From: Sclerodactyla briareus
Lineage: Eukaryota > Echinodermata > Holothuroidea > Dendrochirotida > Sclerodactylidae
Reading direction: 5' to 3'
Assembly: GCA_026419785.1 (NCBI GenBank)
Contig: JAODTK010000178.1
Span: 124,001 to 188,000 of the forward strand
DNA length: 64,000 bases
Numbering within the stretch: the stretch's first letter is position 1; each line of letters starts with the position of its first letter. The notes under the pieces are model-generated. The model ran no database searches. It saw nothing but the letters and a program-made list of their open reading frames with translations, and was not told the DNA's origin. Position numbers and translations under genes: made by a program. Shown here one piece after another: positions 21,591-33,029 of this stretch.

Positions 21591-22139
21591 GTTATTAGAG
21601 TATCTTTTTCACGAGCAGGTTCATATAGAAGAAACCCAATAGCTTTGTGTTTATCACCAAAGCCGGAAAAAACAATAAGTATTTAGGGGAGATTCCATCG
21701 AAAAGTGAGGGGGGGGTGGGATGGAGGAAGGTGATGATAATATGTGACGCTTTGTAATGAAGTAGACTTCCCACAAGATAGATAAGTTTGGACATGTGTT
21801 TCGATTTGGTGTCAGACATTTCCGAAACTAAACAAACTTCAATAACCCTACCGTGTGTAATTCTCAAAAGATAGAAGAATTGTGAAAATTCGATGGGCGG
21901 GGGGGGGGGGCGTCCAAAGCAAGTTGAAAGAGCATTCTGTATCAGAGGCAATCCAGAAATAGCGGAAAAGAAATGTCGGCATGCCCCCGAAAACAATGGA
22001 AACAAGGGTAGGTCAACTCCAACTAGAGCAGATATCAAAGTCAATCTGAGGTTTGAAGGTGCATCAGATGCGGGACAGCTGTCCATATAGGCCACTTTTT
22101 ATGTACGGACTGCCTTTGTAAAAAAAAAAAAAAATAAGT
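21591..22139. other. Non-coding stretch with a G run
   Basis: The longest minus frame in the window (166 codons, 22,095-21,595) lies here. It spans the reverse complement of the G run at 21,899-21,911, which gives a proline tract, and shows no domain motif. I do not call a gene. Confidence 0.45.
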
Positions 22140-22465
22140 TTCAATGAGGGCAATATGACTGTTGTCACAATGTTACTACTCGTGTCAGATTTCGAGGGAG
22201 TTGGGGTAACAATGGAGAGGACGAGGGTTTGAGAAAATAATTCAAGGTAAGTAAAAGGCAATTATGAGATCAGAGAACACGCAGACGATGTGTGCAGCTT
22301 TTTCTATTGCGCAAAAATGACATTATAGACCTATCCCAAGGAAGAACCCTATTACCTGGGCCGGTCGCAATGATACTATACTCGTCAGACTTTTTGAAAG
22401 AGGGGGTACATGGAAGAGAGGGTATAATGCACTCACTCAGAGGTATTAACAAGGTCAATTGAGTT
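22140..22465 (+). repeat. Two diverged tandem copies, period about 203 bp
   Basis: CTCGTGTCAGATTT...GGGGTAACAATGGAGAGG...AAGGCAATT (about 22,178-22,262) is repeated as CTCGTCAGACTTT...GGGGTACATGGAAGAGAGG...AAGGTCAATT (about 22,381-22,460). Confidence 0.5.
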
Positions 22466-22589
22466 CAAAGGCCACTCGGCAAAGGTCGTACACGACCCCA
22501 GCCTTGACTGCCCTTTATTTCTTATTCCATTTCCAAAAATAGTTTCACACCTAGCCTTTTCCATAGGTGTTTTCTCCCACGGCCTTGAA

Positions 22590-23060
22590 TGGCTCGAACT
22601 AGGCCAAGTTGGATGGCATAAAAATCGGATAACTTGATAATTGAGTTTGGTCTATATTGTGCTGACAAGCTTCTTGAAGTTGCGTTCTCTCACGACTGAA
22701 GACCTGGACTACAGCCAGAGACAAAACATATGTGCAACCCACATACCAATTTGAACGGTTACTTCATTTGCATTCGTGAGATATCATGCTGACAAATATT
22801 CAAGGTTCGCTTCCTCATGACCTGAAACGCGTTGACCTAGGCCAAAACATTAGAGTCAAAATCGCATGAGACTTAAGTGCAACCCAGAACACCTTTTGAT
22901 TGGATACATGTCCGTGATCGTTTGATATAGTGCTGCCAAGATCTTCGAGGTGTGCACTCCAACGGACCTTGAATGACCTGCACTGCACAGTAAACAATGG
23001 GATTCATTTCAAGCATATACTCAACCCACATGGTTGCGTTTGTTGGATATCGAGATGACA
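22590..23060 (+). repeat. Diverged tandem repeats of about 120-145 bp
   Basis: Successive units share GACCTGGACTACAGCC or GTTGACCTAGGCC-like starts, a CAATG or AAACAT word, GTGCAACCCA or CTCAACCCACA, and then GATATC or GATATAGTGCTG(A/C)CAA before the next unit. About four units can be seen. No coding content. Confidence 0.45.
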
Positions 23061-23830
23061 AGGAGTATCACATATGCACACGTGATTGATCGCATATGAT
23101 TCCTCTTGCCTTCATTATGAAGGTCACCCCCCCCCCTTCTTTTACATACTTGCGAATATTGGGTCCGGGAAATGTGGGGGATCGCGATCATTAGGTGACA
23201 TTGGAAAACATGGCTCATGCCTAAAGGACATCGTAGTATGTACGTGGCACCTAAAGAGAAACAAGAGGGAACTATTTATTGTGTAAAGATAATTTATAAG
23301 GCAGGGGAATCTTCGCTCCACAGACAACTTATCTTGTAGTCCACAATTGAATTGTGCTATACATACGGTAAATAAACTCTAGTGTTACTATAAATATATG
23401 ATAGATAAGTACATGTTGTAATTAGAACGGCTGCATTGCCGCCGAAGGTAATCCTCTCTTCTCGGATTAGGACTGGTTCTGTATTTGGTAGTGATACATG
23501 GAGTAAAAAAGTGCAAAGACGACGGCAAGTTCGACTAATGGTGAGCTAATATAGAGAATGTATTCACAGGTCCAATCATATCTCTATACAATTATTCTCG
23601 GTGAAGCTATCGACTTCAAAGTTATAACATTTATGCTAATAAATGGGGAAGAATCCCGTTCGGAGAAGATGCATGCACGACCTCCAGGTTTGGATGATAA
23701 ATTAGTTAATGCATAGCTCAATATAAACCGGATTAGTGTTCATCCCATCCCTCAATGGAGAGACTAGAACGATTTTCAAGAACAAAATGAAGAAGAATTA
23801 AGACAACAGATATTACAATCAGGGGGAAGC
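23061..23830. other. Non-coding stretch, nothing recognised
   Basis: A short C run lies near 23,128. No repeats or coding similarity were noticed. Confidence 0.5.
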
Positions 23831-23831
23831 A

Positions 23832-23980
23832 TTGATATTAGCCGCAGTGTGTTTGGGTTCAATATGTAATGTACACTGTCTATGAGGGCAACCCTGAACA
23901 GGAGTTGATATTGGCCGCAGTGCGTTCATGTTCAAATATGTAAGATACTTATACTAGGCAGCCTGGGACAGTAGTTCCGA
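23832..23980 (+). repeat. Two tandem copies, period about 73 bp
   Basis: TTGATATTAGCCGCAGTGTG and TTGATATTGGCCGCAGTGCG start the two units. Both continue with GTTCAA(A)TATGTAA and then GGCA(A/G)CC(C)TG before the next unit. Confidence 0.75.
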
Positions 23981-24356
23981 AATCAGTATGTATGATCATC
24001 ACTTGACACATCTTTCGAGATTGTTTGCTCCACAAGATTTTTTTCTTTTATTCGAGTCAAGTAATAGCTTAGGATCCAAAGAGGTTTTATCATTCTTTAA
24101 CCGAGAAAGAAATTGTTCGGGAAGTGGTGTGGGATAAAAAAAAAAATTAACTGGGTAGCTAAATACCCTTGCCAATTTGATATGATATTGGCTTGCGGGG
24201 GTTATCTATACCATACTGATCATACTGAATCAATATCGTCAAAAAACATTCAAATGTCATTGGACCGTTTAAAACTACCAATGCCGATAAGGCCTTCCAC
24301 CCACACAAGACTGACAGAGGTTTAATAGACCGGACATAAACTACATGATTATTAAT
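23981..24356. other. Non-coding stretch, nothing recognised
   Basis: AT-rich sequence without visible repeats. Small frames of about 70 codons have no motif. Confidence 0.5.
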
Positions 24357-24940
24357 GATACGATGCATAAGGCATTAAAATTATTTATACAGTAAATCAC
24401 CACTAACTGAGGTCAACGTCACTGTCTTTTGGAAGATGTAAGTGAACACCGGTCACTTCCACTTTGACGCACTTGTGAGGCGATACATTACAATACCTCG
24501 ACGTTAGGCGTTGCTCTCTTTAGGGAGGAGACGTCTCGATATCTTTAAGAGGTGACACCCGTCAGCTCGGGGCTGAGGACAGGCTTCGGACAAGCGATCT
24601 AACCAGAGGTTATCATAGGTTCATCTCTGACGATAAAAATACATTATTATACTGATCGGCGCATACATGCATTTAAACATTATACCAGTCAATCACCACT
24701 AACTAAAGTCAACGTCACTGTCCTTTGGAGGATGTGAGTCCAACAGATTACGATCACTCCCCTTTGAGTCACTCATGAGATCGCCTGCAGTTACCTCGAC
24801 GTTAGTCGTTGCTTTCTCTCTGGGAGAGGGCGGGACTCGAATTCAATGGGTGACACCGTCAGCCTCGGGGCTGGACGGCTTAGGGACAAGCGGTCTAAAA
24901 GCCGATGAGGACTCTGGTGTTGAGGATGGAACTGCGCGTT
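24357..24940 (+). repeat. Two diverged tandem copies, period about 298 bp
   Basis: Copy 1 (24,357-24,640) and copy 2 (24,655-24,940) share AATCACCACTAACT, GTCAACGTCACTGTC, TACCTCGACGTTAG, CGTTGCT, GGTGACACC, GTCAGC and CTCGGGGCTG, then GGACAAGCG. The copies differ by many substitutions and small indels. Confidence 0.85.
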
Positions 24941-25741
24941 CCTCGAAACGAAGGGGAGAGAGTGGTTTCCAGATACCATGCGATGTCACTTTCCTCATCC
25001 CGATAGGTGACGCCTCTGGATCCGAGGTCCGCCTCTGTGGACAGTCTGATTTTTCATCAACAAGAATGGGGGTGTTTCTCGGGTCGACTAAGACACGGCG
25101 GCTGGCCCCTCGCTAACATGAACGTGTGCCATGGGTTGAGAAGAGACGGATGCAAGACGTTTGAGGCGCGTCCCCTTCCAGAAAGGATCTAGCGCCAATT
25201 GGTGGGGCAAGAAACTGCGGAGTGCGTCTGCAGGAGAAATTCATCCCCGCAGGTGTGTCTGGAATCCCGGCAGACCGCAACAGTGACGAGTCGGATCTGG
25301 GATGAAGGGAGGAACATTCCGCTGGAGTTGGTTAAATTCGGTTGTAAGTGAGAGATGCTATGACAGAAGGATAATCGAATCGAGGGCTCGTCGCGTCGCG
25401 CACCTCTCAATGGTGGGAAGGTCTGTTTTTGGTCCATAAAACTCCCGATTGTAGCCAGGACGCCAGAGGGGGAAACATCTCAGTTGTATAGCTGATGAAA
25501 CCGGTTAGAGTGACACCCGTATGGGTCGAGATAGCCGGGGAGAGAGGGCGGTCCGCTGTGATGGAGCGGCTTATCTGAATTGTGGGTTACCCTGCGACGA
25601 TTTCCTCCGTTGAACATCGCCTTCACGTCTTCCCAAGCCTGCTGTAGCGCATCTGACGGATTCTCGTCGCACGGAAAATGTGACGGCGCCACGAATTAAA
25701 ATTAGCAGCGTCAGGATGACGGTACTCGACTCTGGCAGTCG
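24941..25741. other. GC-richer stretch of unknown nature
   Basis: Base composition rises in G and C relative to both sides (about 24,800-26,350). Frames up to 113 codons exist on both strands without a motif I recognise. It may be part of an unidentified mobile element. Confidence 0.4.
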
Positions 25742-26206
25742 GTGGGTGTGGAAAAACAAAATGAATTATTGGGCGAGAAGAACAGACTACAGTACCGGCA
25801 CTTGACGCACTTGGCGCGGGAGTGTTATACTCGATGGTGGAATGAAGATCCCCCGGCCAGGCCCCAAGCACACTCTGTGGCTAAGGAAACGTCAAAAAAG
25901 CGAAGTTCTCGGAAAGCTTCGGAGGGGTGTTCTCGACGAGAAAGGACTTGCAGAGTCGTTCGCCCTTCGCATCGTTTATCATCCCGCAACCGTCGGGAGG
26001 AGGCAGGCATGAGCGCCCACCCGTCGGAGCATCTCGAGCTGTACGGGCGTGCATTGAACACAGGTTACGCCCAACGCCACCCGACGGTTGTGGATCTCGT
26101 TGTAGCTGTACTCCTTAAGGAGGATGTTCGATATCTGGGCCAGACAGAGACAAGTTTCGAACCGGCCATCCATTATAAGAGCAGGATCGGTGCTCCGAAT
26201 AGATGA
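25742..26206 (+). pseudogene. 154-codon frame with weak resemblance to a transposase C-terminal tail
   Basis: The frame opens at ATG 25,742. Its last third reads LYGRALNTGYAQRHPTV, VDLVVAVLLKEDVRY. The word order (short polar stretch, an aromatic, RHPT, a hydrophobic stretch, then a charged helix) resembles the tail seen after the DDE core of ISXO2/MULE-like domesticated or transposon proteins in animals. I cannot find a DDE core upstream: the middle is Arg/Ser-rich and reads like a wrong frame. The opposite strand also carries frames here. It could equally be chance in a GC-rich segment. It lies just left of the segmental duplication. Confidence 0.2.
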
Positions 26207-28540
26207 CGCGTGTGGCACTGGGAGGAGTTTTGGATCGGTCTCGTGTGGGCGTTCTCGACTGCCGGAGACGGCGTTGAGGGTACGTGCTCTTAGCCTCACT
26301 AGGTTTCCAGGGTCCGGGCGAAAGATAGTCGGGGATGTCCTTCGACCAGATTAGAACGTGACTCGAGGTCTCACCTCTCGTCCTTGCGTCTTGTTGTGCC
26401 TAAAAAGATATGAATAAAATGTTTACTGAATAGTTCTAAATCCCTTATATGTACCCCTTCAACATAGGAACACGAATTCTCGATTATGCCACGGAGATGG
26501 CCCGATTTCCACCACGTTGGTATTACTGCTGATTAATGAATTTATTGCCATTGTAGCGTATTTATTAATTATTACAAAAAACGGCAAGTTCTGTAATGAC
26601 AATTCCTCAAATTGCCCAAAAACCACGGGAAAAAGACATCGTGATATCTACAAATTTACTGGAAACTACGAAAAAGCAATGGTGCAAATCGGGGGAAATT
26701 GAAGGAAGAAACAAATTATTGCGTTGATCACTCTTCTGTCGTCTTTCACGTGGGAAGAATTCAAACCTGCTAATCTATCACGGGCATAGTGTGTCTTACT
26801 AATGGTAGTACCTGGTCCATCCCTGTACGTTACATCGAGGGGAAGGTCATGAGGGAAATTAAGTGATTTATTTGCCATTCTCGCTCATACAGAGTTGTCT
26901 CTGCTTCATCAGTCAATCAAAGTAAATCACCAGGAGAAAAAAACCGATGGGTCGCTTGTTCGGTTTGTTAACTTAAACGCCAAACAATATTGTCAAATAA
27001 CAGGCGTCCATTAGTTAACGATGTCGCGCTCTCTTAACAAACGAGCTTATTACGTACCGTTTCCAATTCAGTGCGCAGATCCGATTCCAAAGAGGCATAT
27101 CCATGTCCTATATCTATAGATTATGGTGGGTAAACTATGGGGAAAATTGGGGACCGCGGTTATGTGTTTCATTTATAAAACTGTGCAGGTATGAATATAC
27201 CATAGGTGCAAATGCGGCGATCATTACGGTCGAATTAAGGTGGCCAGAACATGGTGAATGTACAGAAGGCCTAACTGGTTTCCCGGTAGTTCTGTTGCCT
27301 CGAAAAAAAAATCATAAGAATGAATAGAACGAGTTCAGTTGGAAGCAAAACTACCCATATGTCCCTGAGCATTCCTCATACAGTTTTTTCACCTAGAAAA
27401 CTGTTTTTTGTTACATACAATCCGTTTCTGAGTGTCAGGTTATGTTGGCGAAGCGGGGAAAAGTCTCGAAAAACACTCTTGCTTTGTCACAGCTGAATAA
27501 CTTCAAGCCAATGTTATTCACCGCTTGTGTGTAGGCCTGTCATACTTAAAATGGCGTAGAAGTACAATCCCTCCCCCCCCCCCCCCTCCTCTCACCCACA
27601 CACACACCAGGCAGATCTTTATCTCAATACTGCTGGGCAGTACATGGATCGCTGACATTCTGAATATTGTACGGAACCAGGCCGGCCGCCCTCAGATCCA
27701 GCACTATACCACACATAAAAGCGTCTGTATCGCCACCCACTGTCCAATGTCCTCGCCTTGAAATATATTGGCAAACATTTACAACATGACCTCACAATTT
27801 CTTTCCTACATCAGATAGCCATGCCGTCCTTGCTCTTTGTTGAGTTCGCACATGTCATTTTCCATGTATTGACGGATCGGAAAGAAGCGTGACAAAGTGT
27901 GCAGCGGTTGCGGAGCCACCCCAGGGAATGGCCGACCAGCCTCTGTATTTCCCCCCCCATGGTGGGTAGTTGTTGTTCTGAACCATGGTGACACACAGAC
28001 CACGGGATACTACTGTCCCCTGTACTTAAATAGAACTTGTTTGAGTAAACTTCTCCAACTGTTTACACGCCCTCACTAACATTACGCCTGTGCGTACTCA
28101 ATATTGTGCTGGTTCTGGTTGATAAGATATATGGTATAATCTTCATTGAGAACCGTGATCTATAAACTCGACAACTCGATATACATTCGTTTATCACTGT
28201 ATTAAGCGTAGGAATAAACTACACAAAGTATATTTCGGTTATGATGTGCTATAAAGCGACACTCAGTGTCGAAAAACCAATATGTGTTGATTTCGGGTAC
28301 GGTAATAATTATTGGGATCACACGAAATATATGTTTTCATCCACACTGTTCAAACTTCTCGAGTTATATAGGCTTACGATATTTCTAACTAATAAATGTT
28401 GAATATGTATCAATCGTGGAAGACAAAAATATTACCTTCATCCACCCGGGACTTTCTTAGTTATCGTATTCACTGGCAAGGTTTCACAAACATCCACACA
28501 TGCACTGACACATCCTGACATGCATTAACACGTCCCACAC

Positions 28541-28554
28541 AAGCACACACACAT

Positions 28555-28596
<42 letters not shown>

Positions 28597-28640
28597 ACAC
28601 ACACACACACACACACACCACACACACACACACACACATA
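28541..28640. repeat. (CA)n microsatellite
   Basis: About 100 bases are almost pure CA dinucleotides with a few ACC interruptions. The counterpart in unit B is at 36,531-36,615. On the minus strand it gives a Cys/Val repeat frame that is not a gene. Confidence 0.97.
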
Positions 28641-28749
28641 CGCTTGACCTAGGCCTAGGTATCGATAGATAATGACGAAGTCAAAGAATAACCAGAAAGA
28701 CAAAGGCTCAGTGATTTCTTGACTGATCCTGATCTGATCGAGCTAGGCA

Positions 28750-29110
28750 TTGTCAACTCCACAGACTTCAAGCTTAGATCCGAATTCAGAACAATAGGGC
28801 TCCTGAACATTATGGGGAACGAACAAACCAGTATGGGCTTGACTATTCACTGAGGTAAAGTTATCTTGTTAACAAGCTAAAATTGCCGGAATAGAGAAAA
28901 AAGGGGGAGGGGGAGGCCTTCGTCTACACGGTTGTCACTAAAAGCAATAGGGTGTATGTCATACCCGTGAGAAAGCTGCATACCGAACTTCAAATGCATA
29001 AGAAACCATACTGGATTAGTCTGTACAAGTTTTCCACACATGCTTCTCTTGACCTCAGTTAACTTGAACTGACCCCAAAAACAATGGGATCCATGTAATC
29101 ATTATGGGAA
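28750..29110 (+). repeat. Diverged tandem units with AACAATGGGAT...ATTATGGGGAAC words
   Basis: Units near 28,790, 28,945 and 29,080 share (A)CAATAGGG or CAATGGGAT, CATTATGGG(G)AAC, CCATATACAAG-like and, between them, CTTGTTAACAAG or CCGTGAGAAAGCTGCATA. The same order occurs in unit B at 36,765-37,140. Non-coding. Confidence 0.5.
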
Positions 29111-29319
29111 CCCATATACAAGATGAATCATCAATCCAGGGGGGACGAGTATCTGTTAGCAAGCCAGCTAAGCGTCCACACACTGACACACACACATATT
29201 ACCTGACGCATGGAATTCCTCTGACTTATTTCAGTGATAACGTAGTTAGAAATTATCATCATGTGTCTCAAGTTGTGGTACTTCTGAGTGCTAGAGTCTG
29301 CCACTACGCATTCACAGAT

Positions 29320-29326
29320 TTATTTG
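29320..29326 (+). repeat. Left target-site duplication TTATTTG
   Basis: TTATTTG here is repeated at 29,848-29,854. In unit B the site occurs once (TTCACATGTTATTTGCTGCAA near 37,369), as expected for an empty site. Confidence 0.7.
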
Positions 29327-29847
29327 TCGTCAGATATCGTTATATCATTTTTGTGGAAAATTTTTTCTCTGGTTTCAGGAAGCGAAATTGGGCATCATCA
29401 AGGAACTCTGGTCGTATTGATCGTGGTGAGCACCGGCGATGACTCGCCTTCTCTTCTCCACTAGTACTGAAATGTGAACGAGGCAGGGGTGTAACCAATC
29501 CCGACCTGCTCCCGGGACGCCATGTCATTCCCCCATTCGACAGGCCTTTCATTGAACTCTAGGAAACGCCGACCACTTTCTCGAAGCTAGAGGACGGAAG
29601 TTACAGTTCAACGTGCCTGCTCACAGCCGATCTTATCGCAAATATCCGTAACAAACCCCAAGGTAACCCCAAAACCCCCACTGCATCACAGTGGAATCAT
29701 GAAGTAAGACGTAGACCTCGCCCATCGCAACTACAATTAGCCCACCCAGTGAAAATCGTCCGGTGACTGCTGGGATTCGAACCCGGAATAATTTGGTTGT
29801 GAAGTGTCATTGATACCACGCTACCATTCTTCCGCCAACGTTACAAG
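29327..29847 (-). mobile_element. 521-bp insertion, putative tRNA-derived SINE
   Basis: This segment interrupts unit A but is missing from unit B and is flanked by a 7-bp direct repeat. Read on the minus strand, it begins with a pol III promoter-like head: an A-box match TGGTAGCGTGG (29,816-29,826, one base off consensus) and a perfect B-box GGTTCGAATCC (29,773-29,783), about 33 bases apart. The anticodon arm does not fold, so this is tRNA-derived rather than a tRNA gene. The remaining 440 bases are a body of unknown family. No poly-A tail is evident at its far end, which is unusual for a SINE. Insertion of a full SINE is the simplest reading; deletion from unit B is possible but would not explain the direct repeat. 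Confidence 0.65.
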
Positions 29848-29854
29848 TTATTTG
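29848..29854 (+). repeat. Right target-site duplication TTATTTG
   Basis: This is the partner of 29,320-29,326. Sequence after it (CTATCAACCTG) aligns with unit B (CTGCAACCCTG). Confidence 0.7.
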
Positions 29855-30302
29855 CTATCAACCTGAAGATCGTATAAACCGCCCTGATATTAAATTTCTG
29901 CGCGTAACAAAACAAACGGACATAGTTCTCCCACTACCTCGGTCCCCATGTTTGATGATGTACCGCGTCATTTTTACAGCCCGGTATTAACTATTAGGTG
30001 GATTTATACAAGTTTAAATATGACTGTAGTCCCTGCATCTACTTCGGTCCGCCCACGATGCATGTTTGGTACTTTCGTAACCAGAATTAATTTACTGGCT
30101 GGTATTCATGTTATTATAAGTCGCAGTAGAGTAGCAAGTGCGCATGTCTATTGAAACGAACAAGGCGATCTCTCAAATTTTTACTTTTTTTAGGTTTTGT
30201 TCCTTCACTCAAACTGTCTTTAGACCTACTCTTGCGAAGGGAAAAAAATTGTCAGAGGACAAACAATTCTGGGTAAGCTTAAAGAACTCCTTGTGCACAA
30301 GC

Positions 30303-31700
30303 CTGTTATAATATATAAATAACCGGGAACTAACTTGTTGATTGCGTTATAATATCATTAACTGTGAAGTAACTTGTTGCTTAAAATATAATATCATTAA
30401 CTGTGAACTGACTCGTTGCTTGGGTTATAATATCATTAACTGTGACTGGCTTGTTGCTTGGGTTATGATATCATTAACTGTGAACTGGCTGTTGATTGGG
30501 TTATAGTATCATTAACGTGAACTGACTTGTTGCTTGGGTTATGATATCATTAACTGTGAATTGGCTTGTTGCTTGGGGCATAATATCATTAACTGTAAAC
30601 TGGCTTGTTGCTTGGGGCATAATATCATTAACTGTGACTGGCTTGTTGCTTGGGGCATAATATCATTAACTGTGAACTGGCTGTTGCTTGGGGCATAATA
30701 TCATTAACTGTGGACTGGCTTGATGCTTGGGTTATAATATCATTAACTGTGAAGTAACTTGTTGCTTAAAATATAATATAATTAACTGTGAACTGACTTG
30801 TTGCTTGGGTTATAATATCATTAACTGTGAAGTAACTTGTTGCTTAAAATATAATATCATTAACTGTGAACTGACTCGTTGCTTGGGGTATAATATCATA
30901 ACTGTGAACTGGCTTGTTGCTTGGGTTATGATATCATTAACTGTGAACTGGCTTGTGCTTGGGTTATAATATCGTTAACTGTGAACTGACTTGTTGCTTG
31001 GGTTATGATATCATTAACTGTGAACTGGCTTGTTGCTTGGGCATAATATCATTACTGTGAACTGGCTGTTGCTTGGGGCATAATATCATTAACTGTGAAC
31101 TGGCTTGTTGCTTGGGGCATAATATCATTAACTGTGAACTGGCTGTTGCTTGGGGCATGATATCATTAACTGTGGACTGGCTTGATGCTTGGGTTATAAT
31201 ATCATTAACTGTGAAGTAACTTGTTGCTTAAAATATAATATAATTAACTGTGATGAACTCTGACTTGTTGCTTGGGGTATAATATCATTAACTGTTGAAC
31301 TGGCTTGTTGCTTGGGGTATAATATCATTAACTGTGAACTGGCTTGTTGCTTGGGGCATAATATCATTAACTGTGAACTGGCTGTTGCTTGGGGCATAAT
31401 ATCATTAACTGTGAACTGGCTGTTGCTTGGGGCATAATATCATTAACTGTGAACTGGCTTGTTGCTTGGGTTATAATATCATTAACTGTGAAGTAACTTG
31501 TTGCTTAAAATATAATATCATTAACTGTGAACTGACTTGTTGCTTGGGTTATAATATCATTAACTGTGAACTGGCTTGTTGCTTGGGTTATAATATCATT
31601 AACTGTGAAGTAACTTGTTGCTTAAAATATAATATAATTAACTGTGAACTGGCTTGTTGGTTGGGTTATAATATCATTAACTGTGAACTGGCTTGTTGCA
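30303..31700. repeat. 39-bp minisatellite array A, about 36 units
   Basis: The unit begins GGTTATAATATCATTAACTG and continues TGAACTGGCTTGTTGCTTG. Variants include CTTGGGGCATAAT, AAGTAACTTGTTGCTTAAAA and single-base deletions (GGCTGTTGC). As 39 is 13 codons, frames stay open for long stretches: GYNIINCELACCL on +, other repeats in a second + frame and on minus. These are composition effects. A 12-unit higher-order duplication (offset about 462 bases) is visible from a rare TGTGGACTGG variant at 30,709 and 31,171. Confidence 0.97.
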
Positions 31701-32900
31701 TTTTTACTGATGCGTGAATCGAAAGAATTCAATATGTTCTCATAAAACTTCTATATATTGACAGGTAGTTCAGAAAATGTTCAAAAAGGAGTGACAAAAG
31801 CTAGAAATAAGATTCTGATGGAATTGTTAATATAGTAAAATTCCTGATACCCCGAAAGCAGTTTTAAAATGTATTAGTCAAGATTTGCCGTCCTTTGTGC
31901 TGGGTTTGGTCAGCAGTCCCCGACTTGCAATTTTGAGATTAAAATAATCCGGAAACAATTCATACATCAGAAGGAAATTACAATAGAAGCATTTTCTATG
32001 TGATCTATGTGTACGTGACCTCTGATCTTATTATAGTATAACTCATATAATTCTCCTATCTGGATTTGCTACGTGTATGGTAGTGTTAGTGATTGCCTAA
32101 CTGCTATACATGCAACTAATTCAAATTATCAATTCAAAAACTTTTCTGTTTCACAATATTCCATTCACCTAATCACATATTTTGAGGCAGCCTGGGTGCA
32201 CGCTTTATTCAAAATTTGAAAAATCTAGCTATGTATTATTAAGAATGTAAATACAAGTGTCTTCATAGTCAGTACCCAGGGTTACAAACTATTGACTATT
32301 GAATATGGAAACAGATATGGATCCTTACTATGTTTCTATTAACAAAAAAGTATTGCGGGTACATGTATATGCAAAAAGGATCTTTATGTATTTATGATTT
32401 ATGTATTGATGGAAGTTAGGGGTTCATGCATATTTGTTTTTAGGTTGGACATCAATTCGTTCCACATCAAAAGAATCAAAAAAAACGATTTAAAAAAATG
32501 TAATCACTTCGAAACAGTAATAAATGTTCGAAAACGTTTCATTTCTTCGCTAAAATGACTCATCATACATATTCGCCTCATGTAATTTGCCTTTATTGCA
32601 TTGGATCATTGAACATGAGATGGTGAAAAAGGCACGAAAGAAGATTGAACATCTTTATTGTGTATGATCCTGCTCCATTCTTTCTTCTAAATGATGTGTT
32701 CAACTTTGCTAGATATCATTTCTTAACAGGCCGAACGCAATTACATAGGCTTTCGAACAACTTCATCTAATATTTAAAAATGCAATGTAAACGGAGAAAA
32801 AGAAACTTGAATTTTAAAAGAAGTTGAATAATCAGTTCCAGAAGTTCCAGAACGCCGAATGAGATATTCCAGGCAGTTTGCTATTCACCTATATTTATTG
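31701..32900. other. Unit A unique-type segment right of the array
   Basis: This is AT-rich non-coding DNA aligned with 40,310-42,060. Unit B carries extra sequence relative to it at about 40,620-40,820 and 41,180-41,470. No gene is recognised. Confidence 0.55.
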
Positions 32901-33029
32901 TTGCTGGTAGCTATAACAACGGTTGTTATGGTAACAAATATGAGGTTGCGAAGTTTCTCTTGAGGGGTAACCTATGGTAGGTTACCCATGAGTGCCGGTG
33001 TGTGTGTTGTTTTCGTTTTGTCGGATTTT

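Noticed and set aside
21595..22095. 166-codon minus frame, the longest in the window
   Set aside because: It includes a proline tract from a G/C run, lacks any motif and overlaps other repeat-like sequence.
28470..28703. Minus-strand frame rich in Cys and Val
   Set aside because: It is the translation of a (CA)n microsatellite.
29761..29840. Minus-strand tRNA gene
   Set aside because: A- and B-boxes are present but the anticodon arm does not pair and the acceptor stem is poor. It fits a tRNA-derived SINE head better.
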